From contig NZ_VJZE01000013.1 of NCBI RefSeq assembly GCF_009377205.1, positions 1 through 52,203 of the forward strand: a stretch of 52,203 nucleotides of DNA, written 5' to 3'. A program made the position numbers and the translations under genes. Positions 1 to 7,785 of this stretch are shown here, piece by piece. Every line of letters begins with the position of its first letter. Position 1 is the first letter of the stretch. Below the pieces are notes generated by a model. The model saw only the letters and a list, made by a program, of their open reading frames with translations, made no database searches and was not told where the DNA came from. The stretch comes from Streptomyces phyllanthi (GTDB lineage: Bacteria; Actinomycetota; Actinomycetes; Streptomycetales; Streptomycetaceae).

Positions 1-594
1 GTGCCCCCACTGCGGACCCACCAGGTCCCACTCCCTGCCCCACTGCTTGATGCGCCGTCGGTCGAGCCCCCAGCGTGCGGTGCGGCCGGCGGCGAAGACG
101 GCGCCGCCGAGGGCGAGGGCGGCTGCGGCTCCGAGAACGCCGGCCTCGACGGCCGCTTCGGTGGGGGTGGACGGTTCCGGGCTCAGGCGCTCCTGCCCGT
201 CGGTCCAGACCGTGATCCTGGTGCCCGCCTTCTGCCCGGTGTCCACGAGTGTCTTGTCGGTGCGGGTGGAGCCGTCGGGCGCCGTCCAGCGCACCTTCGC
301 CAGAGCCATGCCGGTGCCCACGCCCGAGTCCGTGGAAGCGGTGCGCGGGACATCGGTGAGGAGCACGGCCCGGACCGGGGTCCGCTCGGCCCGCTGTAGT
401 GCGAACTCCTCGTCGGCGGCTCGGGCGATCACCACTCCTGCGAGCGTTCCACCCACCACGATCAGTGCCCACATGGCCAGAAGGAGCCACGCTTCCATGA
501 CGTCGTCGCGTCGCCGGAGCGGATTGCTCCGCCACCGCCACAGGTCCAGGCTCGTACGCTTGGGCTTCCTCTTCGTCCGCAGATCTTCGCTCAT
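1..594 (-). CDS. Rv1733c-like membrane protein, 3' end outside window
   Basis: The frame opens at ATG 594 with AAGGAG just upstream and runs without a stop to base 1, so the last codons lie outside the window; 198 residues are visible. A basic N-terminus (TKRKPKR) precedes a WRWRSNPLRRRDD stretch and a first membrane helix (about residues 37-58, LLLAMWALIVVGGTLAGVV). An outer loop with VRWTAPDGSTRTDKT and TVWTDGQ follows, then a second helix (about 160-178, VLGAAAALALGGAVF). This two-helix layout is that of actinobacterial proteins related to M. tuberculosis Rv1733c, a DosR-regulon protein of unknown function. Two DosR-box-like palindromes lie about 80 to 125 bases upstream. Family assignment is from motif and layout memory; function is unknown. 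Confidence 0.8.
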   Translation of the reverse strand, partial: MSEDLRTKRKPKRTSLDLWRWRSNPLRRRDDVMEAWLLLAMWALIVVGGTLAGVVIARAADEEFALQRAERTPVRAVLLTDVPRTASTDSGVGTGMALAKVRWTAPDGSTRTDKTLVDTGQKAGTRITVWTDGQERLSPEPSTPTEAAVEAGVLGAAAALALGGAVFAAGRTARWGLDRRRIKQWGREWDLVGPQWGH

Positions 595-674
595 CGGTCC
601 GCTCCTTCTCGTCACCCTCAGGAAAGTGACAGACAGGGGTGCGCGACGGGATGGGCCGGCCAGACGGTATCGCA

Positions 675-720
675 GGGCCGACCGGTGCCAAGTCGAGGAC
701 ACGGATGGGCCGTTCGGCCC
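675..720. promoter_or_regulatory. Two DosR-box-like palindromes upstream of the Rv1733c-like gene
   Basis: GGGCCGTTCGGCCC (707-720) is a GGGCC-N4-GGCCC palindrome. GGGCCGACCGGTGC (675-688) has a perfect left half and a degenerate right half, followed by CCAAGTC. Their centres are 32 bases apart, about three helical turns. The 5-4-5 layout matches the mycobacterial DosR box (GGGAC-N4-GTCCC type). The sites lie 81 to 126 bases upstream of the ATG at 594. Regulator identity is inferred. Confidence 0.5.
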
Positions 721-886
721 TGCAGGCCGACGGGAACCGCCGGGGCGCGCTCTTGAGCGTGGGGCTGTGACGGTCCTGCCTCGGGGTGCACAGACCCGAT
801 CCGGGTGCTGTCGGCCGGCGGCCGGTGCGCGGCTCAGTGGTCACGAACGCTCGCGCTGCTGCTGACCGGGAAGCCGTGCAGTGTGG

Positions 887-1219
887 GGCAGCGAGAGGGG
901 CGACCACGGTCGCCGTCATCGGCGCTGTCGTCGACTCCGGGCCGACCGAGATCAGACGTGATGAGCCGAGCAAGGGATACAGGACGAGCGCGGGCAGGAT
1001 CGTCCGCAGCCCGGCGACCGGCGGCAGCCCGGCCACGCCCGCGTACGCCATGCCCTGCGGAACCAGATACGCGGCCACCGTCGCCCCAGCCGGCAGATCA
1101 CCCTTCAGCCACGCACGCCGGTAACCGAGGAGCACACCCAGCCCGGGCGTCAGCCGCCGCGCCTGCGCCGGTGCGCTGCCCACGCCGGGCCGACGACCGT
1201 ACGTCGAACGCCATGTCAT
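887..1219 (-). pseudogene. Truncated SulP-family anion transporter
   Basis: Read on the minus strand from ATG 1219, the translation is a recognisable SulP N-terminus: GVLLGYRRAWLKGD, then VAAYLVPQGMAYAGVAGLPP, GLRTILPALVLYPLLGSSR and ISVGPESTTAPMTATVV. These cover the first transmembrane helices and the SulP signature. After about position 887 the frame stays open but the residues become Arg/Pro/Ser-rich with no membrane character, and it runs into the Rv1733c-like gene in another frame. More than 400 residues of a normal SulP protein, including the STAS domain, are missing. It is therefore a 3'-deleted relic, divergent from the universal stress gene. SulP genes often accompany universal stress and CBS genes in actinomycete stress islands. 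The relic call is firm; the exact breakpoint is not. Confidence 0.75.
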
Positions 1220-1260
1220 CCACGGGCCCAGCGGCGTACGCACCGGCGATGGTCTCGATG

Positions 1261-1294
1261 GGGCCCATCGGCCCTGGCCGGGGACCTGCGGCCC
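1261..1294. promoter_or_regulatory. Tandem DosR-box-like palindromes upstream of the USP gene
   Basis: GGGCCCATCGGCCC (1261-1274) and GGGACCTGCGGCCC (1281-1294) share the GGGNC-N4-GGCCC layout. Their centres are exactly 20 bases apart, about two helical turns. The pair lies 64 to 97 bases upstream of the universal stress gene start and also upstream of the divergent SulP relic. The second site contains the exact left half GGGAC of the mycobacterial DosR box. Binding by a DosR-like response regulator is inferred. Confidence 0.5.
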
Positions 1295-1357
1295 CTGCAC
1301 CGAGAACTCCCTGACCACGAAGCTGGCACCGGATGCCCGTCACAGGAGGTGGAGATC

Positions 1358-2263
1358 ATGTCCCGCACTGTCACTGTTGGTCTCGACGGCTCACAGGAGA
1401 GCAGAGCCGCTGCGGAGTGGGCGGCGCGCGAGGCGAAGCTGCGTGAGCTGCCGCTGCGTGTCGTGAACGTCTGGGAACCGGTGCCCGAGCCCATCGCGCA
1501 GGCCCCGCTCCTCGGCCCCGAGACCCAGCAGCACTGGAGCGCACGGATCCCGCGTGAGGCCGCCGAGGGACTGCGGCTGCGGCACCCCGGTGTCGAGGTC
1601 ACGGTCGAACAGCTCGCCGGTCGGCCCAGCGAGGTCCTGCCCCGTGTGGCGAAGGACTCCGAGCTGCTCGTCCTCGGGTCCCGTGGGCTGAGCGGGGTCG
1701 GCGGATTCCTGGTCGGCTCGGTCGGACAGCTGGTCGTGGCCCACGCCGAACGGTCCGTCGTCCTCGTACGGGCCGGGGAGCAGGCCGCCGACGAGCACAT
1801 GACGGACCCGGCGGGTATCCCGTCCGCCGCGACCCCCTACCGGCCCGTCGTACTCGGACTGGACATCGACAACCCGCACGACGCGGTGATCGAGTTCGCC
1901 TTCGACGCGGCGGCCCTGCGGAACACCTCCGTCCGTGTGATCCACGGCTGGAACCCACCTCCCTACTACGCGTACGGCCTTCCGGCGGACCTGGAACTCC
2001 ACGACCAACTGACCAGGGAGCAGACCACGGCACTCACAGAAGTCCTGCGTCCGTGGCGGGAGAAGTACCCCGCCGTCGAGGTCGTCCAGGAGTCCCGCTG
2101 GGGCAGGGCCGCCGACTTCCTGGCGGACGCGGCCCGGGAGGCCTCCCTGGTCGTGGTGGGCCGCCGGATCCGCCGTTCTCCCATCGGCGCTCACATCGGC
2201 CCGGTGACGCACGCTGTGCTGCACCACTCCGCCGCCCCCGTCGCCGTCGTTCCGCACGAGTGA
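1358..2263 (+). CDS. Universal stress protein, two UspA domains
   Basis: The product is a 301-residue cytoplasmic protein with two UspA domains. Domain 1 (about 1-140) begins VTVGLDGSQES and ends with the nucleotide-binding signature GSRGLSGVGGFLVGSVGQ (G-x2-G-x9-G-S type). Domain 2 (about 155-301) begins RPVVLGLDIDN and ends VVGRRIRRSPIGAHIGPVTH, a more degenerate loop, then APVAVVPHE. ATG 1358 is chosen over GTG 1349 because AGGAGG (1344-1349) is spaced correctly for it. Tandem UspA proteins of this type are members of hypoxia/dormancy regulons in actinobacteria, and tandem DosR-box-like sites lie just upstream. It probably binds ATP; its partner or output is unknown. Confidence 0.93.
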   Translation: MSRTVTVGLDGSQESRAAAEWAAREAKLRELPLRVVNVWEPVPEPIAQAPLLGPETQQHWSARIPREAAEGLRLRHPGVEVTVEQLAGRPSEVLPRVAKDSELLVLGSRGLSGVGGFLVGSVGQLVVAHAERSVVLVRAGEQAADEHMTDPAGIPSAATPYRPVVLGLDIDNPHDAVIEFAFDAAALRNTSVRVIHGWNPPPYYAYGLPADLELHDQLTREQTTALTEVLRPWREKYPAVEVVQESRWGRAADFLADAAREASLVVVGRRIRRSPIGAHIGPVTHAVLHHSAAPVAVVPHE

Positions 2264-2450
2264 CGTCCCTTGGGAGCCCCGGGGCAGAGAACACGAGGAC
2301 AGCGGTCGCAGAGGCTCGATGAGCATCTCGTCCTCGACGCGGGTGAGTACGTCTCCCTGTGGGTGACCGACGTCAGGGGCCGGCGCGGTGTGGCTCTGCC
2401 GGGTTCGACCACTCCGATGAGGCCGGCGCGGGCGAAAGGGGCCCGGATCA

Positions 2451-2464
2451 GGGCCGACCGGCCC
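2451..2464. promoter_or_regulatory. DosR-box-like palindrome upstream of the GNAT/acyl-CoA synthetase gene
   Basis: GGGCCGACCGGCCC is GGGCC-N4-GGCCC, followed by CAA as in the right flank of the mycobacterial DosR box. The core and flanks closely match the site at 675-688 (both read CAGGGCCGACCGG and then CAAGTC). It lies 84 bases before the ATG at 2548, inside the 284-base gap after the universal stress gene. No other gene was seen in that gap. Confidence 0.5.
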
Positions 2465-2547
2465 CAAGTCCGCCCCCGGACAGTCCCTGGGGCGACCCTC
2501 CAGTCCGCCGGATGCTCGAGGTGTCACGAAGTTTGGAGGAACGTGCC

Positions 2548-5241
2548 ATGACGAACGACGTGCTCGGCCCACGCACCGCCCACGCCCTGCTCGCGGACGG
2601 CACCACCGTGTGCATCCGCCCCGTGGAGCCCGGCGACCACGAGCAGGTGCAAGGGCTGTACGGGGAGATGTCCCCGGAGAACCTCCGCCTGCGGTTCTTC
2701 GCGGCGAGCCGACGTTCCGCCGCGATGGCCGCCGACCGGGCCTGTGCTCCACCTCGCCCCGGCTACCGGGCACTGCTGGCCGAGACGCACGGTCAGGTGA
2801 TCGGCCTCGCCGAGTACGCGAGCGGCGAGGACACGGCCACCGCGGACATCTCCATCGCCGTGGCCGACGGGCTCCACCACCGCGGCGTCGGCACCCTCCT
2901 CGTCGAACACCTGGTCTCGGCCGCCCGCGCGGAAGGCATCACCACGTTCACCGCCGACGCGCTCAGCGAGAACCATGACGTGCTCAAGCTCTTCGCCGAC
3001 CTGGGCCTGCGCACCACCCGCCGCTTCGAGGGCCCGGAAGTGCGGTGCACGGTCGAACTCGGCGAGGACGACACCTACCTCTCGGCCGTCGAGGCCCGCG
3101 GCCGGGCAGCCAACGTGGCCAGCCTGGTCCCACTGCTGCGGCCGGACACCATCGCCGTCGTCGGCACCGGGCGCAAGCCCGGGTCGGTGGGGCGGGCCAT
3201 CCTCCACCACCTGCACACCGGCGGCTTCACCGGCCGACTGTTCGCCGTGAACCCCCGCGCCTCCTCGATCCTCGGCGTGCCCTCCTACCCCTCGGTCAGC
3301 GCGCTGCCCAGGACGCCCGACCTCGTGGTCGTCGCGGTGCCCGGCGCGGCGATCCCGACCACCGCCGAGGAGTGCGGCAAGGCGGGCGTACGAGCCCTCC
3401 TCGTCGTCTCCGCCGGCCTCGACAGCGACCAGGCCGCTGCGCTGATGGCGGCGTGCCGCGCACACGGCATGCGGCTCGTCGGCCCCAACTGCCTCGGCAT
3501 CTCCCACACCGACCCGAAGCTCGCCCTGGACGCCACCTTCGCCGCCGACCACCCGCGCCCCGGCACGGCCGGCGTGGCCGTACAGTCCGGCGGGGTCGGC
3601 ATCGCGCTGCTCGACGGACTGTCCCGGCTCGGCATCGGCGTGTCGTCCTTCGCCTCGCTCGGCGACAAGTACGACGTCAGCGGCAACGACATGCTCCAGT
3701 GGTGGGAGAGCGACGGCCGCACCGAGCTGGCCCTGCTGCACCTGGAGTCCTTCGGCAACCCGCGGGCGTTCTCCCGCACCGCCCGCCGGGTGACCCGCCG
3801 TATTCCGGTGCTCACCGTCGACGCGGGCCGCACCGAGGCCGGCCGCCGCGCCGCCGCCTCGCACACCGCGGCCGCCGCCACCCGGACCATGACCCGGCAG
3901 GCGCTGTTCACCCAGGCGGGCATCACCGCGACCCGTTCGGTCGGCGAACTCCTGGAAACAGCCGCCCTCTTGCACTCCCAGCCGCTCCTGGCGGGCACCC
4001 GGGTCGCGATCGTCACCAACGCGGGCGGCGCGGGCGTCCTGGCCGCCGACGCCTGTGCCGAGGCCGGACTCGCCCTCCCGCCGTTCCCGCCCGAACTGGT
4101 CGACGACCTGCTCGCCGTGCTGCCGGACGGTGCCGCCGTCGGCAACCCCGTCGACGCGACCGCCGCGGTCACCGAGGAGCAGCTCAGGAACTGTGTGGAC
4201 CGGATCACGCGCCACGCCGGCATCGACGCCGTCCTGCTGGCCCTCGTCCCGACAGCCGTCGCCGCGGCGACCGGCGACAACCTCATCAGGGCCCTCATCG
4301 CCGGCCCGGGCCGCCGGGCACGGCCCGTCGCCGCGATACGGCTCGAACAGGACCTGCCCGTCAAGCTCCTGCCCGCCACCGACGGCGGTGCGATCCCCTC
4401 GTACGCCGAACCCCAGGCGGCGGCACGGGCGCTGGCCCACGCGGCCCGCCGCGCGGCCTGGCTGAGCCGGCCGCCGGGGACGGTCCCGGACCTCGACGGG
4501 GTCGACACGGCTCGCGCCCACCAGGTTGCCGAGACCTTCCTGGCCAACCACCCGGACGGCGGCTGGCTCGACCCGCGCACCTGCGCCGACCTCCTCGCCT
4601 GCTACGGCATCCCGCAGCTCCCGTGGGCCTGGGCAGAGACCGAGGACGAGGCCGTCATCGCCGCCGAACGGCTGCGCGGTCCCGACGGCCGGGTCGTGAT
4701 GAAGGCCCACTGGCCGGGGCTGGTCCACAAGAGCGAACAGCGCGCCGTCCACCTCGACCTCCAAGGCGACGCCCAAGTACGCTCCGCCTTCCGGGACTTC
4801 GACACCCGGTTCGCGGGCCTGCTGACCGGCGTGGTCGTGCAGCCGCTCGCCCCTCGCAGCACCGAACTGTTCGCCGGCGTCGTCCAGGACGAGGTCTTCG
4901 GCCCTCTGGTGCTGTTCGGGCTGGGCGGCACGGCGACCGAGGTACTGGGCGACCACGCGGCACGGCTCGCCCCGCTCACCGACCACGACGTGCACGACCT
5001 GATCACCGCACCGCGCTGTGCCCCGCTGCTGTTCGGGGCGCGCGGCAGCGGCCCGGTCGACCTGGAAGGCCTGGAGCAGCTGCTGCTGCGGCTGTCCCGT
5101 ATGGCGTCAGACATGGCGCAGCTCGCCGAGGCCGACTTCAACCCCGTACTCGCGACACCGGCCGGAGTCTCCGTGCTCGACGCGCGCGTACGCCTGCTGC
5201 CGCGCAGGTCGCAGGACCCTTACCTGCGTCGGCTCCGCTGA
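2548..5241 (+). CDS. GNAT acetyltransferase fused to ADP-forming acyl-CoA synthetase
   Basis: An 897-residue fusion. Residues 1-170 are a GNAT domain (TVCIRPVEPGDHEQVQGLY; the acetyl-CoA loop region is near HHRGVGTLLVEHL). Residues about 190-300 are a CoA-binding Rossmann domain (IAVVGTGRKPGSVGRAI). Residues about 330-620 are succinyl-CoA-ligase-like domains (VQSGGVGIALLDGLSRLGIG; TNAGGAGVLAADA). Residues about 680-890 are an ATP-grasp domain (VVMKAHWPGLVHKSE; LFGLGGTATEVLGD). The N-terminal GNAT order is that of the streptomycete protein lysine acetyltransferases of the PatA type, reversed from enterobacterial Pat. ATG 2548 has GGAGGA 8 bases upstream; an in-frame extension to 2359 lacks a ribosome site. 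It probably acetylates proteins, or senses or produces acyl-CoA, under stress. The gap to the CBS gene is 15 bases, so they are likely co-transcribed. Confidence 0.92.
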   Translation: MTNDVLGPRTAHALLADGTTVCIRPVEPGDHEQVQGLYGEMSPENLRLRFFAASRRSAAMAADRACAPPRPGYRALLAETHGQVIGLAEYASGEDTATADISIAVADGLHHRGVGTLLVEHLVSAARAEGITTFTADALSENHDVLKLFADLGLRTTRRFEGPEVRCTVELGEDDTYLSAVEARGRAANVASLVPLLRPDTIAVVGTGRKPGSVGRAILHHLHTGGFTGRLFAVNPRASSILGVPSYPSVSALPRTPDLVVVAVPGAAIPTTAEECGKAGVRALLVVSAGLDSDQAAALMAACRAHGMRLVGPNCLGISHTDPKLALDATFAADHPRPGTAGVAVQSGGVGIALLDGLSRLGIGVSSFASLGDKYDVSGNDMLQWWESDGRTELALLHLESFGNPRAFSRTARRVTRRIPVLTVDAGRTEAGRRAAASHTAAAATRTMTRQALFTQAGITATRSVGELLETAALLHSQPLLAGTRVAIVTNAGGAGVLAADACAEAGLALPPFPPELVDDLLAVLPDGAAVGNPVDATAAVTEEQLRNCVDRITRHAGIDAVLLALVPTAVAAATGDNLIRALIAGPGRRARPVAAIRLEQDLPVKLLPATDGGAIPSYAEPQAAARALAHAARRAAWLSRPPGTVPDLDGVDTARAHQVAETFLANHPDGGWLDPRTCADLLACYGIPQLPWAWAETEDEAVIAAERLRGPDGRVVMKAHWPGLVHKSEQRAVHLDLQGDAQVRSAFRDFDTRFAGLLTGVVVQPLAPRSTELFAGVVQDEVFGPLVLFGLGGTATEVLGDHAARLAPLTDHDVHDLITAPRCAPLLFGARGSGPVDLEGLEQLLLRLSRMASDMAQLAEADFNPVLATPAGVSVLDARVRLLPRRSQDPYLRRLR

Positions 5242-5256
5242 GAAGGGAAGACGGAC

Positions 5257-5988
5257 ATGAAGCACAACAAGGTCGGCTCCGTGATGACCCCCGAGGTCGT
5301 CCGCGCCGGATACGGCACCCCCTTCAAGGAGGTGGTCCGGCTGCTGACCGACAACTCGATCAGCGGGCTACCGGTGGTCGACGAGGACGAGAAGGTCATC
5401 GGAGTCATCTCCGAGACGGACCTGATGCTGCGGCAGGCGGACACACCCGACCCCTTCCAGCCGAAGCGTCGCTTCCGGTTCGCCGGGCTGACGCGCAGTG
5501 CCCGGCGGCAGGCGGCGAAGGCGCGGGCCCGCACGGCCGGACAGCTGATGACCGCGCCGCCCGTCACCGCGCGCGCCGATGACACCATCGTGGAAGCCGC
5601 CCGCACCATGGCCCAGCGGCGCGTGGAGCGGCTGCCCGTGGTGGACGAGGACGACCGGCTCGTCGGCATCGTCACCCGGCGCGACCTGCTCCAGGTCTTC
5701 CTGCGGCCGGACCCGGACATCCGCCGGGAGGTGATCGACGAGGTCCTGGTCGGTGCGCTGTGGCTGGCGCCGCGGAGCGTCGATGTCTCCGTGGTGGAAG
5801 GTGTGGTCACCCTCGACGGACACATGGAGCGCAAGAGCGAGACGGAGATCGCCGTCTCCATGACACGCCAGATCGACGGCGTTGTCGCTGTGGTCGACAA
5901 GCTCACCCATCGGCTGGACGACGCGCGTCTCCCGGCTGACGTGCCGGCCCTGCACGGCGTTGCCGACGACTGGCTGCGAAAGCTCTGA
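5257..5988 (+). CDS. CBS-pair and BON domain protein
   Basis: The product is 243 residues. CBS1 is about 1-65 (VGSVMTPEVVRAG; SGLPVVDEDEKVIGVISETDL). A basic linker follows, then CBS2 about 85-150 (AGQLMTAPPVTAR; ERLPVVDEDDRLVGIVTRRDLL) and a C-terminal BON domain about 165-225 (VDVSVVEGVVTLDGHMERKSE; IDGVVAVVDKL). CBS pairs bind adenine nucleotides and BON modules associate with membranes or other proteins, so this looks like an energy-charge sensor. GAAGGGAAG precedes ATG 5257. It lies between the acyl-CoA synthetase fusion and the flavodoxin gene on the same strand with short gaps, suggesting an operon. A paralog is at 21103-21825. Confidence 0.93.
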   Translation: MKHNKVGSVMTPEVVRAGYGTPFKEVVRLLTDNSISGLPVVDEDEKVIGVISETDLMLRQADTPDPFQPKRRFRFAGLTRSARRQAAKARARTAGQLMTAPPVTARADDTIVEAARTMAQRRVERLPVVDEDDRLVGIVTRRDLLQVFLRPDPDIRREVIDEVLVGALWLAPRSVDVSVVEGVVTLDGHMERKSETEIAVSMTRQIDGVVAVVDKLTHRLDDARLPADVPALHGVADDWLRKL

Positions 5989-6025
5989 CAACGGCTGCTG
6001 AATCGCTGAGAGGAGGCGGACCGCC

Positions 6026-6523
6026 ATGCCCGACAGCGTGCTGGTCGCCTACGGAACGACGAACGGATCGACCGCGCGGATAGCGGAAGCCATCGCGGAG
6101 GTCCTGAGCAAGGAGGGACTCACGGCCGAGGCGCTTCCGGCCCGGTCCGTGGAGAGCGTGGCGCCGTACGACGCCGTGGTGGTCGGCGGTGGACTGTACG
6201 CGGGGCGCTGGCAGAAGGACGCCCGCCGCTTCGTCCGCCGCCACCGCCACGAACTCGCCGAACGCCCGCTGTGGCTGTTCAGCAGCGGACCGCTCGACGC
6301 CTCGGCCTCGGAGCGGGACATCCCTCCCGTGCCCGGCGTGAGGAAAGCCATGGTCCGGCTCGACGCCAGGGAGCACGTCACCTTCGGGGGCCGCCTGGAG
6401 GAGGGCGCGAAGGGGTGGGTCGCCCGGATGATCCTCCGCAACGGAAAGGGCGGGGACTTCCGGGACTTCGTGCGGATCGAGGAGTGGGCGGGGCGCATCG
6501 GGAGGGAACTGACCGGAGGATGA
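6026..6523 (+). CDS. Flavodoxin-domain protein
   Basis: 165 residues with an N-terminal FMN-binding pattern: LVAYGTTNGSTARIAEAIAE matches the flavodoxin phosphate loop (T-x-T/N-G-x-T). AVVVGGGLYAGRWQKDARRF and LWLFSSGPLD are typical of the PpaX/HemG-like flavodoxin subgroup. AGGAGG lies 8 bases before ATG 6026. It probably carries out FMN-dependent electron transfer; flavodoxin-like proteins of this size recur in actinobacterial hypoxia islands. It ends the plus-strand run that begins with the universal stress gene. Its electron partner cannot be read from the sequence. Confidence 0.88.
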   Translation: MPDSVLVAYGTTNGSTARIAEAIAEVLSKEGLTAEALPARSVESVAPYDAVVVGGGLYAGRWQKDARRFVRRHRHELAERPLWLFSSGPLDASASERDIPPVPGVRKAMVRLDAREHVTFGGRLEEGAKGWVARMILRNGKGGDFRDFVRIEEWAGRIGRELTGG

Positions 6524-6603
6524 GCCGACCGACGCGGCGAGGACAGTCGATGTGGCCGGTCCTGCAGTTCAGTCAGGAACCCCGGCAAAGCATGCGACTG
6601 CGC

Positions 6604-6987
6604 TCACTCATCGTCTGCTTGCGCTTGCGTTACCTCGGCCTCGAACTGCAGGGAGAGCGGGGCGGTACCCCGCCAGAGATAGGCGGTGAGTTCCTGTCCC
6701 CGGAGAGGCTCGGATTCGGGGTCCGTGGGTACTGGCCAGCGCAGAGCCTTGTAGAGAAGGCACCGGTGGACGTCGAACGCGGCTTCCAGGAGGCCGGCAA
6801 ACATCTCGGCGCGGGGCAGCGCGAAGAGACGGTAGAAGGCCACGGCGAGAAGCAAGGCAAGCGGCAGGGCCCACCATGCCCATATGGCCCACACGGCACT
6901 GGCCCCTGCCGCTGTTACCGCGGCGACCGATGCGTCGAAAGATCCGCGGATCGCCGCGAGCTCCTGCCTGGTGGTGTCCGGTACCAC
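6604..6987 (-). other. Out-of-frame membrane segment at the 3' end of the TPR gene
   Basis: In the frame offset from the TPR reading frame, the minus strand encodes about 127 residues with clear protein character. DTTRQELAAIRGSFDAS comes first, then one membrane helix (VWAIWAWWALPLALLLAVAF), then AAFDVHRCLLYKALRWPVP and GQELTAYLWRG. The TPR frame loses repeat character at the point where this frame becomes sensible (about 6985-6995). Either a single-base frameshift splits one TPR-plus-membrane protein, or this is a separate gene starting at GTG 6987 (GGAG lies 4 bases upstream) that the TPR frame overlaps by chance. I favour the frameshift, weakly. It sits at the 3' end of the DUF2589 operon. 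Confidence 0.6.
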
Positions 6988-7744
6988 AGCGCTCCATGAG
7001 CGCCTGTCCCAGACCGAACGCGGCCACGGAAGGCGACGGACCGGACACACGTGCGGAGAGGTCCGCGAGTGTTTCCTCGTATGCTGCCACGGCCCAGTCG
7101 AGATCGTCGTCGGCGATCACCGTGCCGACGATGTCGCCGCTCGCCCGGACCCACCGGTACCGATGCACCACGGCATGGGCCAGGTTCAACAGGGCTGTGG
7201 GCCGGCCAGAGGCGTGAGGGCTTCCCTCCGCGCCGTGAGAAGACTCCTCGGCGACTTCCTGCAGCGCGGCGATCCCGGCATCGAGCTGCGCCCTGTCGAG
7301 GGTCACTTCAGCCAGCTGCATCAGGGCATTCGCGAGGTTGTTGAGATACCTCAACCGCTGCGCACCGGGCCCGGGCGAGGCGTCCACGGCCGACTGGTGG
7401 GCCTGCACGGCCTCGGACAGGCAGGCCGGTTCGCCGGTGACGCCCCACCAGCTGCGAAGTGCGCTGCCGAGTGCGTCACAGCAGGAGGCGCGGAGCACCG
7501 TCCCCTCGGCTGCCTCCAGAGCCGCGGTGCGCAGCGTATCGACGGCCTCCTCCAGGTCCGCGGAGTCCCCACGGCGACCGTATCGCTCCGTCAGGTATGC
7601 TCCGCGCGCCCGCATCGCCTCGATGCGGACATCTCCCGTCGCGCCCGCGGCGCGGGACGCGTACGTGAACGCTTCAACGGACTCGTTCAGTTCCTGATCC
7701 GAGAGAACATCGGGCGCGACATGACTACTGTCATCACCGGACAT
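6608..7744 (-). CDS. TPR-repeat protein, last gene of DUF2589 operon, probable frameshift
   Basis: ATG 7744 (MSGDDSSHVAP) has GGGGAGGGG immediately upstream and is preferred over 7768. Residues about 1-250 are helical-repeat sequence of the TPR type common in actinomycete regulatory or conflict proteins: ELNESVEAFTYASRAAG, GDSADLEEAVDTLRTAA, LRYLNNLANALMQLAEVT, LDAGIAALQEVAEES. After GLGQALMERC the frame turns into low-complexity Arg/Gly residues, while another frame continues sensibly (see 6604-6987). The C-terminal third as translated here is therefore doubtful. It follows the Sel1 gene by 41 bases, consistent with one transcript. Repeats of this kind usually mediate protein binding; partners are unknown. 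Confidence 0.65.
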   Translation of the reverse strand: MSGDDSSHVAPDVLSDQELNESVEAFTYASRAAGATGDVRIEAMRARGAYLTERYGRRGDSADLEEAVDTLRTAALEAAEGTVLRASCCDALGSALRSWWGVTGEPACLSEAVQAHQSAVDASPGPGAQRLRYLNNLANALMQLAEVTLDRAQLDAGIAALQEVAEESSHGAEGSPHASGRPTALLNLAHAVVHRYRWVRASGDIVGTVIADDDLDWAVAAYEETLADLSARVSGPSPSVAAFGLGQALMERCGTGHHQAGARGDPRIFRRIGRRGNSGRGQCRVGHMGMVGPAACLASRRGLLPSLRAAPRRDVCRPPGSRVRRPPVPSLQGSALASTHGPRIRASPGTGTHRLSLAGYRPALPAVRGRGNASASRR

Positions 7745-7785
7745 GGCCCCTCCCCACTGTGACGCCACGTCAGGTGACGTTCATG

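Noticed and set aside
1391..2773. Long minus-strand open frame (460 codons) across the universal stress gene
   Set aside because: It is a GC-bias shadow of the USP gene; residues are Arg/Gly/Pro-rich with no family pattern.
2524..4995. 823-codon minus-strand frame opposite the acyl-CoA synthetase fusion
   Set aside because: Low-complexity Gly/Arg/Val/Asp sequence typical of antisense frames in high-GC genes; the plus-strand frame has clear domains.
3045..5582. 845-codon plus-strand frame overlapping the same gene
   Set aside because: Out-of-frame Arg/Pro-rich translation; no ribosome site and no domain.
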